DNA of 64,000 bases, from NCBI GenBank assembly GCA_029379385.1, contig CM055614.1:19759994-19823993 (forward strand). Reading direction: 5' to 3'. Of this stretch, positions 9,261-21,730 are shown in pieces (position 1 is the stretch's first letter; each line of letters opens with the position of its first letter). Below the pieces are notes generated by a model, which did not search any database, had not been told where the DNA came from, and saw only the letters and a list, made by a program, of their open reading frames with translations. Source of the stretch: Quillaja saponaria. Lineage: Eukaryota > Streptophyta > Magnoliopsida > Fabales > Quillajaceae. Position numbers and translations under genes: made by a program.

Positions 9261-11480
9261 TATGAACTGAGAGCTAACATACTCCGCAACATTGCAAATT
9301 TGGTGCCCTATCCTGGTCCAGCCGTGGAGGAAATAAAGAAGACAGCTCTTCTTTTTTTTGGTTCAACCCAGGGAGTGTTATGGGAGGACAACTGGGCTCT
9401 TAGTAGTTGTAGCAAGCTTTCTTGATTGTACGGTAATTTCCTAGCTGAGCACTTCATTTATTTTAAGATTAGTGATAGGTTAATGATTTAGACTTAGGAA
9501 TGAATGGGTTTATGAATTAAAGTTTTGAATAAAGAATGATTTAGATTTTATAAGCTATAGAAATTGGGTATTTCGGGTGTCTTATGGACTGAATTAAGTT
9601 AGGAATTCCAAAGAAAAAGTGTAGTGTATAGTCTTGGGATGATATCTGAAAAGTTTCATAACCTAACTCGGAGTATATTTAATGTTAGAGTTGTTGGACT
9701 GTAGCTGGGTTCATGTAGGATTTTAGGTGAGCTTCAGTCAGTCTGGAGAACTTTGTCGGGGGTTATGGGATGAATTAGCTAAGGATCTCTTAATAAGAAT
9801 TGTTTCTAATATATTAAGAAACAATTACAAAGATTTTTAGGTTTTAATTTCTTGTTATGTATATTTTAGAGGTGTTGGAAGTCATGGTTCTGTGTTTCAG
9901 GTCCCGATTGTACATGTTTTGATGTAACTGATTTTAGAGAATCTTAAAGGATGATTTATGAGTGGAGTGATGAATATTAATTTTTCCTAACATCTTGATA
10001 AACTATACTGGAAAGTTTTATAATTTAATTCTCAAGATGATAATTCGATAAGAGCTGGAATCTGATGTTGGCAACTAGAAATTATGCGAGTGCCCTGTTT
10101 GTGTTCATGTGGAGAATTGAGTGGGTCAAGACTAATTTTAGGAGAATTTTCTAAATAAGAAAGATAACTAAATTCCTAAAGATAATGTTTAAACTTGATT
10201 TTGTTGAAACTGGTTAAATATGTCAGTTGAAATCAAACATATCTCCATGGTAGTTGTGAAAATACCTAAAAAATGGTTAACTTTAAATAAATGCATAAAA
10301 CTTAGTATTTATAGATTTTCGTAATTAAAAAGTTATGATTTATAAAATTTACAAACCAAATAATACTTAGAAAATTTAATTGAAGCTCTGGAAAGTATTG
10401 TTAAGCCAATGAAACATGTGAAGGGAAAAGGGAGTGACTAGTAAAATTGGTAAGCGGAAAGTGGATAAAAACTACCTTTTGGTTGCTAGATTATATGTGT
10501 ATTTGTTATGTATATTTGAATAGATATATGTTTTATGGAAGCATAAGCATGTGTAGTGTTTAATTGAATTATTTGAATTGTGTTTAACTTGTGACTTTGT
10601 GTTTGGATAACCAAACCTCCATAATCATAACTTCAAAACAAAGTAACAAACACGACTCTTGACTCAACTAAAGAATAAAAGTAACTTTTATAAAATAGAA
10701 GTTAATTGTAAAAGTTTGTTAACAAATAATAATTTACCGAAAATTTCGGTAAAGGTTCCTTACAATATGAAACATGCCTTAAAATAAAAACACATATGTT
10801 CATATTTTCACACAACAACAACAACACAAAAATAACAAGGAGCTCCGCTCTGTCAACATCATAAACTATACAAATAACTAGAATATTACATCATACAAAA
10901 TTAGACACCCCACAATTCTAGTGTGACTATAAACTTTCATCCTTGACTTTAAGTCTAAGATCCTAGAAAATACCTTGTCGTACTCTGTCGGCAGGTCACA
11001 AGCTCAACGATGTTATATACTGAACTTTGTTACTAAAAATCTATTAGAGAAGGGTAAGTCTTATGGACTCCATGAGTAGATAATTGTACCCAAAAGGTAC
11101 GACAATAAGCCACTCAGCAATCCGTTAGGACATTAGGTGCAGATTTTTGGTTTTAGAAAAAAAAAAAAAAAAAGAAGAGGGCAATAAATGAGAGGAGATG
11201 ACAGTTGAGAAGTCAAAGAGTGACAGCCAAGAAAGCAAATATGATTGAAATCCAGATATCTGTTGTAGGGAATGGGTTAACTTCTCCATCCTCCGTGTTT
11301 ACTATGGTTAGGTGTCATGTGCCCTAGTGGGGTCCCTAGGCTCCTAGGGTCAAAGATCCCTTAATAAAGAGAGGAAAGTTCTGCAATAATGGCTCGATCA
11401 GACCTGGGATCTGTGTTACCCGTTTTAATTCATAGGTCTATCATGTTTTCATTATACTGGGATTTTATATTGCTCGCCAT
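9261..11480. other. Gypsy-like LTR debris, no gene
   Basis: No open gene recognised. At about 10735-10765 the motif TACCGAAAATTTCGGTAAAG occurs, a palindrome-like string I associate with LTRs of plant chromovirus-type Gypsy elements, followed by other LTR-like text up to about 11400. A 15-16-base poly(A) run lies near 11160. Assignment is tentative. Confidence 0.3.
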
Positions 11481-12060
11481 TATAGTGTAATATTATTTTC
11501 CGTCTCTGTTTTTCCTTGTTCAAACTGCAGGTCAGCCTTGGTAAGGAGAGGTTCCATGGTATATCTAGCATGTCTTTTACAATCATTTTGACAAGACCAG
11601 CCCTATTGTTTAACTCCAAAGCCATGCATACGCTATATCCAGGTTCATTTTTTATTTCTCTTTCTCCAGCATCAAGGACAAGTAGAATTCCTAGACATCA
11701 GCCTTTCTTATTCCTCGCTAATTATAACAAGGGAACCATGGGTTCCCAGCTGACATTATTTAATGCTTGCAGGTAACACAAAATTTGTACATAATCTGCA
11801 AACTTACTTGCTATCCAGGGATTATTCAAATTTGAAATCCGAGTTTCAGAATGGAAACCACAAGGTTTGATTTTATTTTCATAGGCTGTATCTCTGTCAG
11901 AGTTAATGGTCATGGAGAAAGTAGAATTGATTGCACATTGTCTTTTTTGCAGAAAATTATAAATTCAATTGAAAAGCAACCTGCTGTGGAATTACTTTTG
12001 GGTGAACATTTCTTTTTAACAGTTGCAGACCATTATCTTTAGAAAAAACATGGGTAATTC
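11481..12060 (+). other. Exon-like segments of an unrecognised gene
   Basis: Several pieces look like coding exons bordered by splice-type signals (AAACTGCAG before 11530; GCTTGCAG then GTAACA near 11770). Short open stretches are present but I recognise no family and cannot fix frames. They could be a gene fragment carried by a transposon or a decayed host gene. Confidence 0.25.
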
Positions 12061-14219
12061 GATTCAGATATTGGTCACTTGGTTGTTATCTCTTAATGTG
12101 CTTTGTATCAGCAAATTAGAAACAAAAGTAACAGAGAAAGGTATCAGAAAAAAGAAATTTAATTTTTTACATTTCTCTTATCTTATTTTTTGGGATAAGC
12201 ATTTGCATATGTATTAGGCTTGCCCAGTTAATATGAGAAATGTATTAATTTTGATAGTTGCAAGCTTTCTTGTTTGTATTTGTCCTAATTTATTTATTTA
12301 AATGAGATTTGCGCCCCGCTAACTGTTCTTTTTCAGTTCATTTTGTCTAATGTGAGCTTTACTCTCTACCATTTGACGAAGTTCTATGCAACTGTTTTTT
12401 TCTCCAACTTTGGTGAACACTCATTGCTAACCACTTTGAAGACAATGAATCTTTAAGGGTTTAGCGATAAAACCTGATTTCATTATGCTAATCATAGTAC
12501 CTTGTTAACACTTTGTTTTTTCGATATTTCACTTTGCCTACCAGAGCTTTACTCATTAACAGATCCATAAAAAGCACAACGCTGTAGAAGTGTACCCATT
12601 AACCTCCTTAGACAGTTTTGTACAATTTTATTTTATTTTTTTTGAAATTGTGGTCTACTTCTAAGACCAAGAAACATCAACAATTTATTGTTTGGTCCTT
12701 GAAGATAGGTCCTATCAATTTTAACTTTGCGATATAAAATGTTGCGATTCATTATCAATTGGGTACCTCTTATACTGGGTGATGCCTGGTGAGAAGGGAG
12801 AGCTTCCTTCCATAGATTTTCATTTCTAGTTGAAACCTTTTAAGGATTTGGAAGTTTTCTTATGTGGGATGAGTAATTTGCAAGATGATTCTCAGCAATT
12901 ACAAAATGTGGACTCTTTTTTTTTTTTTTTAGTTTCACAAAAAGTAATAAAAACGAAGAAGTTTCACGTTAGTTTTCATTAGGCATTGTGTAATTAAATC
13001 ACAGTAAAATCACTCGAGGTGAAGACAACACATTTGCATGATTGTGATATAGGGCTTAGTGAGTATTAGGTCTCTAGAATTGGAATATTGGAATAAGGTT
13101 GGCTTGTTGCCTTTCTATAAAAGGGGATGTAAGACTTGAGGATTTTACATTGCTCTCTGCAATAAGTGAACCTTTCATCTCCCTCCCTATCTCACTGTGC
13201 CCCAAAATAAAAAGAAAAGCACAAGGCGAATTGTTCAGGCTTGAAAAAAAATCTGACAAAAATAAACTACATAATAAGTATTTGTTCTCTCCAACCGAAC
13301 GCGGAATTCAAATAAATTAATGCCTTTAGAGTTCCAACCTCTTACACTATATCAATGATTTGACCCTTATTAACAACTACAAATGTCAACTGGAAGCCGC
13401 TTGTTCATGACCATCAGCCTCTTAAACATTGAATTCGGATATTCTCTTGTTCTGCGAAGAAGGATCTGTGAAGAGAGGTAGACACAAGTAGAAAGAGTAA
13501 TTAGTAATTTAATTATATACACTTGTGGAAGAGAAGAAATGTTCTCTCCCTCTCCAAATATAACCCTCCCCAATACCGAAAATGATTAAAATCCCATAAA
13601 CATTAGTTGATTGGCGTCGAAATCTTTGTTTGATGTAGACAAGAGCTTCTCTCTAGTGAAAATAGGATTTGACTACTTTACAAAGATACAAGAAATTAAG
13701 ATCTCAAGTTATAGATAATACATTTTGAAATATTGAAACCAAACTTTTTTTTCTTTAATTTGAAGGTAGATAATCTTGACCTTGGAAACAAGGTTTTACT
13801 AGGCTGTAAAGGTACATCTGAACTAAACACATCTCTGAAATTTATATGATACGAGGAAGGGAGTATTTAGTAGGAGTAGTATTTTGAATGGGAAAAAACT
13901 ATTTTTTTTAAGGCAAAGATGCTATATGGTGACTCATGAAGTGTAGAAGGCAAGACTATGGAATGGGTTTAGATAACGAGCCATATTAGGAATACGACCA
14001 AAGCGATGAGAGGAGAAAATAGGAGAAGTGGACTGCCAACATACATAATAGTGGAATGGAGAAGTATAAAGAGCTAGCTATTATGAATAAAAAAGAGTGC
14101 TATAAAAGATTACATTAGTGTAGAAATGAGGATAATTATGAACATTTTAGACAAGGTAGATAAGATTCTAAGAAACGGTTAGGAAAGCTTGATGCGAGAC
14201 TTGTGAAGGATTTTACCAA
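12061..14219. other. No recognisable gene
   Basis: AT-rich DNA with poly(T) near 12918 and short chance open frames on both strands. No motif of a known family seen. Confidence 0.5.
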
Positions 14220-14400
14220 ATGCTAGGGGAAAAGAGCTGCAAAGAAAAGTAATAGTTGCAGAAAACTTAGACAACTGTAGAAAAAGTCAAAGAGCTGCAA
14301 AGAATAATCAACACCTGTAAAGAGTTGTAAATAGCTGCTCCAATAGGCAAACAACTGTACAATCAAACAGCTGCTAGGTTTTAGCTGCAATGTGATAAGA
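14220..14400. repeat. Degenerate AGCTGCAAAGA-type short repeats
   Basis: Variants of AGAGCTGCAAAGAA, AACAACTGTA and AGTTGTAAATAGCTGC recur irregularly, at roughly 25-60 base spacing. This could be the start of an old LTR, but no partner copy is seen. Confidence 0.35.
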
Positions 14401-14663
14401 AGCATTCCTTCATGGATCCACGTCAGCAGCTAGAAACAAAACTCTTGGCTAATAGTTGTGACAGCTGAACATATTCTTTTCTTTCTTTTCCTTGACCAAA
14501 TGGGGAACTAGCTGATTAACTCAACTGCACTGTGAGTATATCTTAGTGATTGATACATATCAATCGTTTTACAATTTAAATCATGATTAACTGTGCATGC
14601 ATTGCACCATTACCAATTAACTCCCAAAAATTGTGGCACTGTGCACCTGATTAGAGGCAACTC

Positions 14664-15044
14664 TTGTGTGGCACATTCAACATGGTTAATTCAAGGGTTT
14701 CTCTTCTGGTGAAACACTTTGAGAAAATTACATTATGTGCCAAAGCTCTTTTGCCTTCTCTACACTCTAAGAAACTACTTGGCTTTGCAATATTCATCTC
14801 AATGGCATCAATGGCACCTAAAAGGTCTCTTACTTTTGGTACTTCATCTTCATCTCTAAAGAAGCAAAAGAGAGAGCAAAACATCTTTGCAACTACTAAG
14901 TTTAGTCCGTTGAGGCACAACTCCCAAGCCCAGTTCGAATACTACTGTGAGATGATAAAGAAGAACCGGGTGATTCTTCTTGGATGGTTTATTCAAATGG
15001 AATTATTCATGTGGTTCAAAGACCATGTTGACAAATCAAATTAA
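14664..15044 (+). pseudogene. N-terminal piece of a putative plant transposon (ORF1-like) protein
   Basis: The second part of the 126-aa frame (from MAPKRSLTFGTSSSSLKKQK at about 14812) resembles the start of the uncharacterised retrotransposon ORF1/putative plant transposon proteins: basic and Ser-rich, then F..LRHNSQAQFEYYCEMIKK and a short hydrophobic stretch. The usual proteins are several hundred residues; this one stops after DKSN. The first 50 codons look unrelated, so ATG at about 14812 may be the natural start. No partner genes are visible. Moderate to low certainty. Confidence 0.4.
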
Positions 15045-15253
15045 ACCCCCATGTATTTCACATCATGTTTTTTTTTTATTTCTATTACTTTTATTGTACT
15101 ATTAATAGTTATACATTTCTACAAGTTTTTTTTTATTCAATGCTTGTCAATTCCATGCTTTGTTGTTTATGCTTTTACTTTGACTATTCAGTTTTTTGCT
15201 TGATCACAGAAAGGGAGAGAAAAATTAACTGTGAAGAACATGAATTAACTATT

Positions 15254-15540
15254 TGTTAATGTCGGATTTGTCTGAGCTAGAGACCTGGCGAGGTGGTCTC
15301 CTCTATGTGTCCGTGCTGGAGAGCTGGAGAGGTGGTCTCCTCCATGTGTCCGAGCTGGAGACCTGCAGGGGTGGTCTTGGAGACCTGTCAGCACTCCTAA
15401 GCTCAAGTCAGTATCTAGAGAGATAATGGGAGAGCTAAGGTGTAGAGAGAGTTACCATTTTTTAAGAGTGTGAGAGCTTGTATTTGTAGGGCCTTTGGTG
15501 GGCCTGGGCTTATTGGGCTATGTTAATATTTGTATTAACA
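15254..15540 (-). repeat. LTR (left copy; 3' LTR in element orientation)
   Basis: 287 bases, near-identical to 18196-18491 apart from small indels (for example the extra AGAGAGCT unit in the right copy). Contains tandem GGAGAGGTGGTCTCCTC-type motifs. Confidence 0.9.
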
Positions 15541-15556
15541 CAAGTCCCCTCAAAAA
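15541..15556 (-). promoter_or_regulatory. Polypurine tract of the 3.2-kb LTR element
   Basis: Minus strand TTTTTGAGGGGACTTG, directly adjoining the LTR, as expected for plus-strand DNA priming. Confidence 0.6.
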
Positions 15557-15864
15557 CAAGTTCGAGGAATGAAGTGACTCTGACTTGAAGTCAACTAAGG
15601 GCAAAACCACAATGTTAATTAAGCTTTTTCTTAGCGGACAAGCTTTTGGCTCCAAGCCTTACAATGTTGGGGTGAGCTCGTAGCTCAAACTTCCTTTGTC
15701 TTGGGCTGTAAAATTTCCCTGCAACTACTGTCAAACAGTCGATCTTAAAAGAAAATTTGTTAGGCACATATAAAGGTAAAACAATATGCTTTATGATTAA
15801 AAGGTCATGTAGTACTAGAGTCCACCTTTGGAGAGTTAAATATCTGAGTTCGAACCTTTTGCCG

Positions 15865-16625
15865 GCGAACTCGAAGGAGGCTCGGATTGCAGGATGGAAA
15901 CCTGGCAACCTTGCGTGCCTGAACAGCGAGCACCGGGGAGGTCGAGTTCCCTGTCAAGATCGTTGGATTGACCAGGTGAACCTCAACCGTTTCTGCCCCT
16001 GGGTTTTGGAGATCTTGTGTGAACTCAACAGAGGCTCGGACTGCAAGATGGAAACCTGACGGCCTTGCGTGCCTGAACAGCGAGCACTAGAAGGTCGAGT
16101 TCCTTGTCAGGGTCGTTGGATCGACCAAGTGAACCTCAACCATTTTTGCTCTCGGGTTTTAGAGATCTTGTGTGAACTCTGCGGAGGCTCGGACTGCAGG
16201 ATGGAAACCTGGCAGCCTTGTGTGCCTGAAGCGCGAGCACAGGGAGGTCGGGTTCACTGTCAGGGTCGTTGAATAGACCAGATGAACCTCAACCGTTTTC
16301 GCCCCCGGGTTTAGAGATCTTGTGTGAACTCGGCGGAGGCTCGGACCGCAGGATAGAAACCTAGCGGCCTTGCGTGCCCAAACCTCGAGCACCGAGAGGT
16401 CGGGTTCACTGTCAGGGTCATTGAATCGACCAGATGAACCTCAACCGTTTTCGCCCCCGAGTTTGGAGATCTTGTGTGAACTCAGCGGAGGCTCGGACCG
16501 TAGGATGGAAACCTGGCAGTCTCGCATGCCTGAACTACGAGCATCGGGAGGTCGGGTTCACTGTCAGGGTCGTTGAATCGACTAGATGAACCTCAACCAT
16601 TTTCACCCCCGGGTTTGGAGATCTT
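15865..16625. repeat. Tandem array, ~153-bp unit, five copies
   Basis: GGCTCGGA recurs with CTCGG at 15881, 16035, 16188, 16340 and 16492 (spacings 154, 153, 152, 152). Each unit carries AGGATGGAAACCTGGC, a GAGCAC..GGGAGGTCG segment and GTTTTGGAGATCTTGTGTGA. Units differ by point changes. GC content is visibly above the surroundings. Confidence 0.9.
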
Positions 16626-17644
16626 CTTTTTTATTGGTTTTGGGGGGCTATGCCTCTCTGTTTCTACTTCACCTGTAGAAATTTCCTGCAATTATGGCCA
16701 AACGGCTGATCTCAACAGAAAATTCATTAGCCACATATGATGGTAAACATGTAATAATATGCTTTCTGAATAAATATACAATAATATGTCAAAGATATAG
16801 TTGCATTGCAATTATCATTTTGATCTGACTATAAAGTGCAGGATGTAGGCGAGGTGAATTACTGGTCCACTATACCTAAGACGCCAATTATTTTGTCAAG
16901 TGAGTGATCGGCTTATCTTTGTGATGGCTTTATAATTATGGTGTTTTTAGGCAAGCTCATAAATCTTCAATGAATGATTTAATATTTTCAAGACTTGGAA
17001 TATTTTTGTTGTTGATGAACATATAATCCAACAATTAAGCAGATATAAATTAAACTGAGCATTCGATTCTAGTAGATTTGCATGAAGATATAAAATTGAC
17101 AAGAGTTTCTATAAAAACATAGGAGTTTGCAAGCAATTTGTGTGAAATTTATAAAGTTTTAGGCCATTTAAAGAATTTTAGGGCCTATATGTAATTTTCT
17201 AGAATTACTTCGGTCAATTATATGATAATATAAAAGCCTGTGGACTATTGTGCAATTAGTTCGAATCATTTAAGCAAGTAATATAAATGATAGGGGCATA
17301 TTTGATAAGTATGAAAAGATATGTGGTAATTATGTGAATTGGTAAACATTTGGGCCATTTATATAATTAAAAAATATATGTGGTTTGAATGTGAAAAATA
17401 GCTAAATTAACGGTCAAAATTATAATTATTTAAAATTTTGAGCCAGTTGTGTAAATATATAGACTATATGGGTCATTACCATAATATACATGAAGTATAG
17501 GGATCAAATAGCAAAAATAGATAAACCTGGGCTGTTTTTGGATTTGGGCCGATCCGGTGGGCTGTGTTTGTTAGCCCGAGTTGGCGATCTGCATTTTCAT
17601 TGGCCTGGACTCTTGGTGGGCCGAGTTGGGAGCATGCATGCACC

Positions 17645-18010
17645 ATTCACAAATTTAGCGGAGTGCCGCCCTTGAGGCAGAGCGTAGGGGCACGTGGCTG
17701 CTCCGGCGAGGTGTCGGTTTCAACGGGACGACCTGGCGTGCTGTCACCGGCCATAAGGATGGTCGCCGGGGGGTCTCAGGTCGCCGGAACTGGCCTGAAA
17801 ATGGACTGGAAGATCAGCCAGCCATGCACAAATCTGGCAACCTGGTTGGAGTGCCGTCGCTTGAGGCCGCGCATGGAGGCGCGTGGGAAGTCCGGCGAGG
17901 TGGCAGTCTCAACCTGGAGATCCGGGAGGTCGGCGCCGGAAATAAGGATAGTCACCCTTGGTTCTCAGGTTGCCGGAATTGGCCTGAAAATTGATTGGAA
18001 GAGCAGCTGC
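17645..18010. repeat. 189-bp tandem duplication inside the LTR element
   Basis: Two diverged units, each with GGAGTGCCG, CTTGAGGC, TCCGGCGAGGTG, a CCGG..ATAAGGAT block and TGGCCTGAAAAT; TGGCCTGAAAA starts at 17791 and 17980 (offset 189, a multiple of three). Confidence 0.8.
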
Positions 18011-18177
18011 CAAAAGGTGCTTGGGTGCTCTCTGTTTTGCTTGAGAAACCAGGCGTTCCTAGTGTATCTTGGAGAGGTGGTGAGCTGTGTGAGTTGGAAG
18101 TGTTTGAGTGCATTGATTTGGCGAGATGGAGACCTAGAGAGCTGCGTGGAGGTTAGAAAATTCAAATCATATGAATT

Positions 18178-18195
18178 TCTCACAGACGGCACCAA
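18178..18195 (-). promoter_or_regulatory. Primer-binding-site-like sequence
   Basis: Minus strand TTGGTGCCGTCTGTGAG immediately inside the right LTR. It resembles the TTGGCGCC...-type sites of plant Gypsy elements. Confidence 0.55.
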
Positions 18196-18654
18196 TGTTA
18201 ATGTCGGATTTGTCTGAGTTGGAGACTTGGCGAGGTGGTCTCCTCTATGTGTTCGTGCTGGAGAGCTAGAGAGCTGGAGAGGTGGTCTCGTCCATGTGTC
18301 CGAGCTGGAGACCTGCAGGCGTGGTCCTAGAGACCTGTCAGCACTCTGAAGCTCAAGTCAATATCTAGAGAGATAAGGGGAAAGCTAAGGTGTAGAGAGA
18401 GTTACCCTTTTTTTGAGAGTGTAAGAGCTTGTATTTGTAGGGCCTTTGGTGGGCCTGGGCTTATTGGGCTATGTTAATATTTGTATTAACATTATTCATC
18501 TAAGGGAAGTAGAGTTTAACTTGTTAAAAGAGAATAAAAACTTGAAATTTAAACTGGGCTTATACTGAGGGGAGCTTGATTTGGTAAACTGTTGAACTAT
18601 TGAAGCATTGTAGCAAAGTGTCATGATATTAAGCTTTCATGATTTTCATCTTCT

Positions 18655-18960
18655 CATGGAATTCTAATTCAATTGCTTGGTGTGGGAGGAGTTTATGCTA
18701 CAATACTAGAGGTTAGTTGTCTTTTCTTCCACTTCAACTGTTTAAGAACCTCTATGGTTCTCCATACTCTTTTTAATGCACAAAAACTTTAATTCTAAAT
18801 AGTATGTTTTTGGAATTTGATGAATATTTTTTCAAGAAATCTTTAATTGTAAGCAGATTTTCATATTCTCATCAAATTCTAACTCAATTGCTTGGCGTGA
18901 GAAGAATTTAAGCTACATTGCTAGAGATTAGTTGTCTTTTCTCCCACCTCAAACTATTTG
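18655..18960. repeat. Diverged ~105-bp duplication, offset 215
   Basis: ATTCTAATTCAATTGCTTGG at 18661 and ATTCTAACTCAATTGCTTGG at 18876 head two similar blocks, both running to TAGTTGTCTTTTCT and a CC.C..CAA.CT tail. About 110 bases of unrelated sequence lie between them. Confidence 0.75.
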
Positions 18961-19297
18961 TAAATCCCTCCGCTTCACAATTGTTTATCTAGTCTAAAAA
19001 GGGAAGAATAAAAAAGTCTCATTCTTGCCATACAAAAATCTCGTGTTTTCGGTAATTAAGTGTAAATTTTATCATTTGATATTAATTTGTACTATAACCT
19101 GATTCTAGATTGATCCATACAAGTAAATTATACTCTGTTGCTCATACGCTTTGATGTATTATGGATAGAATAGATACGATGATCTGGAACTGTTAAATTA
19201 GTCAAACATTATATGAAACAACGTAAGGAAAATATGTACATCGTTTATGCATTAAAAAAACAGAGGTCACAATGCAAATACTTAACTACAATACTTC

Positions 19298-19386
19298 CAA
19301 ATATTAATGCAAAACATTATGGGGATAGTAGGCCTCTTGGTAATAAAATAAACCAACAAATATTAATGCAAAATATTTTGGGGATA
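19298..19386. repeat. Short tandem duplication, offset ~60
   Basis: AAATATTAATGCAAAACATT and AAATATTAATGCAAAATATT, each followed by GGGGATA. Confidence 0.7.
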
Positions 19387-21079
19387 ATTCTTAAAAACTG
19401 TCATATATAGTGGTTTTTATTTATTTATTGGAATTAATTGTTTGTTTGATAGTTTCTCATTTTATTTTAATGTTTTCTATGCTTCATGTTCTTGGTTTAT
19501 TTCAAATTCTTTTAGCCTAATTTTAGCCACTAACGCCTAATAACGTAGGAAGGTTTTCTTTTTTTTACATGAAAACTTCTGAAGATCACCTTCCTATTAA
19601 CAACTTGTTTTAGACCTTTTGAATAAAGCAATAGATGATATTTTTAGCCTTAGGTTAAGCTGCATGCACAGTTGCAATTAATCAAACTGCAAGGTTTTTA
19701 CACATTCTGAACCTCAGATTAAGTAGTTAGTTTGAATTTCATTTTTTAACAAATTTGAGAGGTTTAAAACTATTTATATTTAGCATTTCTTATTAATATT
19801 GTTCTTTAATTTCTTCAGCTAGATGTACACTCACTACTCTCTTTGATTATCTTTGCAGGTTGGTAAGAATTCCATAAACTAATTATTATTGGCTACCGCT
19901 ATATAAGAAACCTGTGAAACAAAGAAATTTTGGAAAATAAAGGTTAGATGTGGTTTACTTAAATTTTATGATTTCTTAAAAGTCATATTATTGTTTTGTT
20001 AATTTTTTAATGAACTCTACATAATTAGGAAGTTAACTTCCTTTAGAGAAAATCTAAAAATGAATAGAACAATAGTTATATCTAGGTTAAAATGAACAAC
20101 TTGTTAGACCGAGCCAAAAACATGCTATTTTATAAATTTTGTGTTTCATATTTTGAGCTCTGCAAATTGAAACTATAGAAACTCTATTTTTGCTTTTCAG
20201 GTTGGATAAGTAGTGGAAAAAAAAGTTTGGATTTTGATATGTTTAGACTGCTAAGGATATTGATATTTTCATATTGAATGGTATGAAATTGTATTATAAC
20301 ACTTTATCCTAAAACCATAACATGATTATCTACTTAAAAACATTGACCACTAGGCAAAAAAAAAAAAAAAAAACTCCAAAATTAAAATTGAATACTCTGT
20401 TTATCAAACCAATTGATCCAAATGGAAAGGTATGAATCCACGATCAATTTGAGAAGTTATTAAGAAAATCAAACACTAAAATTAAGCATATTGGATCTCC
20501 TAAACTCATTTTTTCTTACTCTCTCTCTAATCCCAACCTTTGTTTCCAATTCCATCACCATGCCCTCTGAACAACTCATATAGAAAAATTTCAGATGTCC
20601 CATTGATCTGACTGATGTCTGAAGCAACCCTCTATTATAACACATTCTTTTTGTTGTTTATTGCTTTAATTTCTTAACCTGCAATTTTCCTAATACTACC
20701 AAAAAGAACTCAATAGATAAGTCTAAATTAGTTAACCCTTTACAAAACTTAAAAACAAGTGCATGAAAAAAAAAAGAAAAAAAAGAAATCAAATTGCAGT
20801 AAATTGAAAAACCAGAAAACAAAAATCCAACACATACTTGCAGAACAAAAAACACCACTGCCGACTTTGACAAAAAACAAGCTACCACAATGAAGGATGA
20901 TAACCACCCATGAACTTGGCGCCAGTGTAGTTCAGGCCTACAACGTCAGAGATCAATCACATAGAGAGTTCAAACAAAGAGAGGGAGGAGAAAAATCGTA
21001 AATAGGGAAGAAAGAGGGAAGTTAGGGTTTAAAATTGGGAAAACCTGTTGTTGATAGTTAAAAAAGATGTCACCTTTTT

Positions 21080-21320
21080 AATAATATAAAAAATTATAAA
21101 ATAAAACAGCATCTACGACAGTCGTCAATGAAAGCCACATTGTCGCATATAATTTCCCACATTTTGAAAAGAAATTTGTTTCTTATCAATGACGTGAAAT
21201 AACTTTTTTTGATTCCTTTTTATGACAATTAATTTGTTGTCGCTGACGACAAAAATGTTGTCATGCTTATAGTATTTATCAGCAATAGGCCATGACAAAA
21301 ATGTTGTCATGCTTGTAGTG
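21080..21320 (-). mobile_element. CACTA transposon terminus
   Basis: Read on the minus strand the segment starts CACTACAAGCATGACAAC at 21320, the diagnostic end of CACTA (En/Spm) elements. A subterminal motif GACAAAAATGTTGTCATGCTT occurs twice (from 21248 and 21294 on the plus strand, offset 46), as CACTA ends usually carry transposase-binding repeats. The opposite end was not found, so only this end (or a truncated or non-autonomous element) is supported. Confidence 0.7.
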
Positions 21321-21324
21321 TTCA

Positions 21325-21730
21325 TATGGTCTTTATCAATTTAGAAAAAGTATTTGATATGACTGGAATTAAAATAGGATTTCACAAATGATCATCCTTA
21401 ACTCTCTACTTATTTGTTTTAGTCATGGAAGAACTAAGATATACTATTCAAGAAAGGGTTATGTCGTAAATGCTCTTTGCCAATAACATAGTATTGGTAT
21501 ACGAGACTAGAGCTGGTATAAATTCTAAGTTAGAATTATGGACAGGCACACTATAATTTAAAGGTTTATGTTAAGTGGATGGATGAAAACCGAGTGTATA
21601 AAGTGTAACTTTAATCACCCTAGAGGAGTATTGACTAAAGTAATCATGAATTGCTAACGAAGAATATGTTTAAGTACCTAGATTCTTTATTACAAAAAGA
21701 TGACACAATTATGTATGGTACAAGACATAG
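21325..21730 (+). pseudogene. LINE (non-LTR retrotransposon) reverse-transcriptase remnant
   Basis: Collapsed reverse transcriptase: VFINLEKVFDM (the conserved F.D.EKA.D block), after a gap LYLFVLVMEELRYTIQE, then MLFANNIVLV (catalytic box, normally FADD, here FANN), GINSKLELW and MFKYLDSLLQKDD (the usual FKYLGS block). Several stops and a missing middle show decay. The plant LINE RT family is clear from block order. It starts within a few bases of the CACTA end, so the two elements are nested or joined. Confidence 0.75.

Larger units (their letters stand above)
15254..18491 (-). mobile_element. Non-autonomous LTR retrotransposon, 3.2 kb
   Basis: Two long direct repeats (15254-15540 and 18196-18491) bound the element. 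Both begin TGTTAATGTCGG and end TATTAACA, giving the short inverted termini TGTTAA...TTAACA. Flanking pentamers CTATT (15249-15253) and TTATT (18492-18496) fit a 5-bp target duplication with one change. Orientation is minus: just inside the right LTR the minus strand reads TTGGTGCCGTCTGTGAG (primer-site-like), and next to the left LTR it reads TTTTTGAGGGGACTTG (polypurine tract). The 2.65-kb interior has no gag or pol that I can recognise, only repeats, so it would need proteins from another element. Confidence 0.85.
18492..21079. other. No recognisable gene; two local duplications
   Basis: AT-rich. Contains the two duplications listed separately and a poly(A) run near 20356-20373. On the minus strand near 20880-21050 there is a CT-rich leader-like stretch followed by a short open segment (GLNYTGAKFMGGYHPS), perhaps a captured first exon, but I recognise no gene. 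Confidence 0.4.

Noticed and set aside
17564..18217. 217-codon open frame on the plus strand
   Set aside because: It runs through the 189-bp duplication and into the LTR of an element oriented the other way; no family signature. It is likely open by GC-rich composition.
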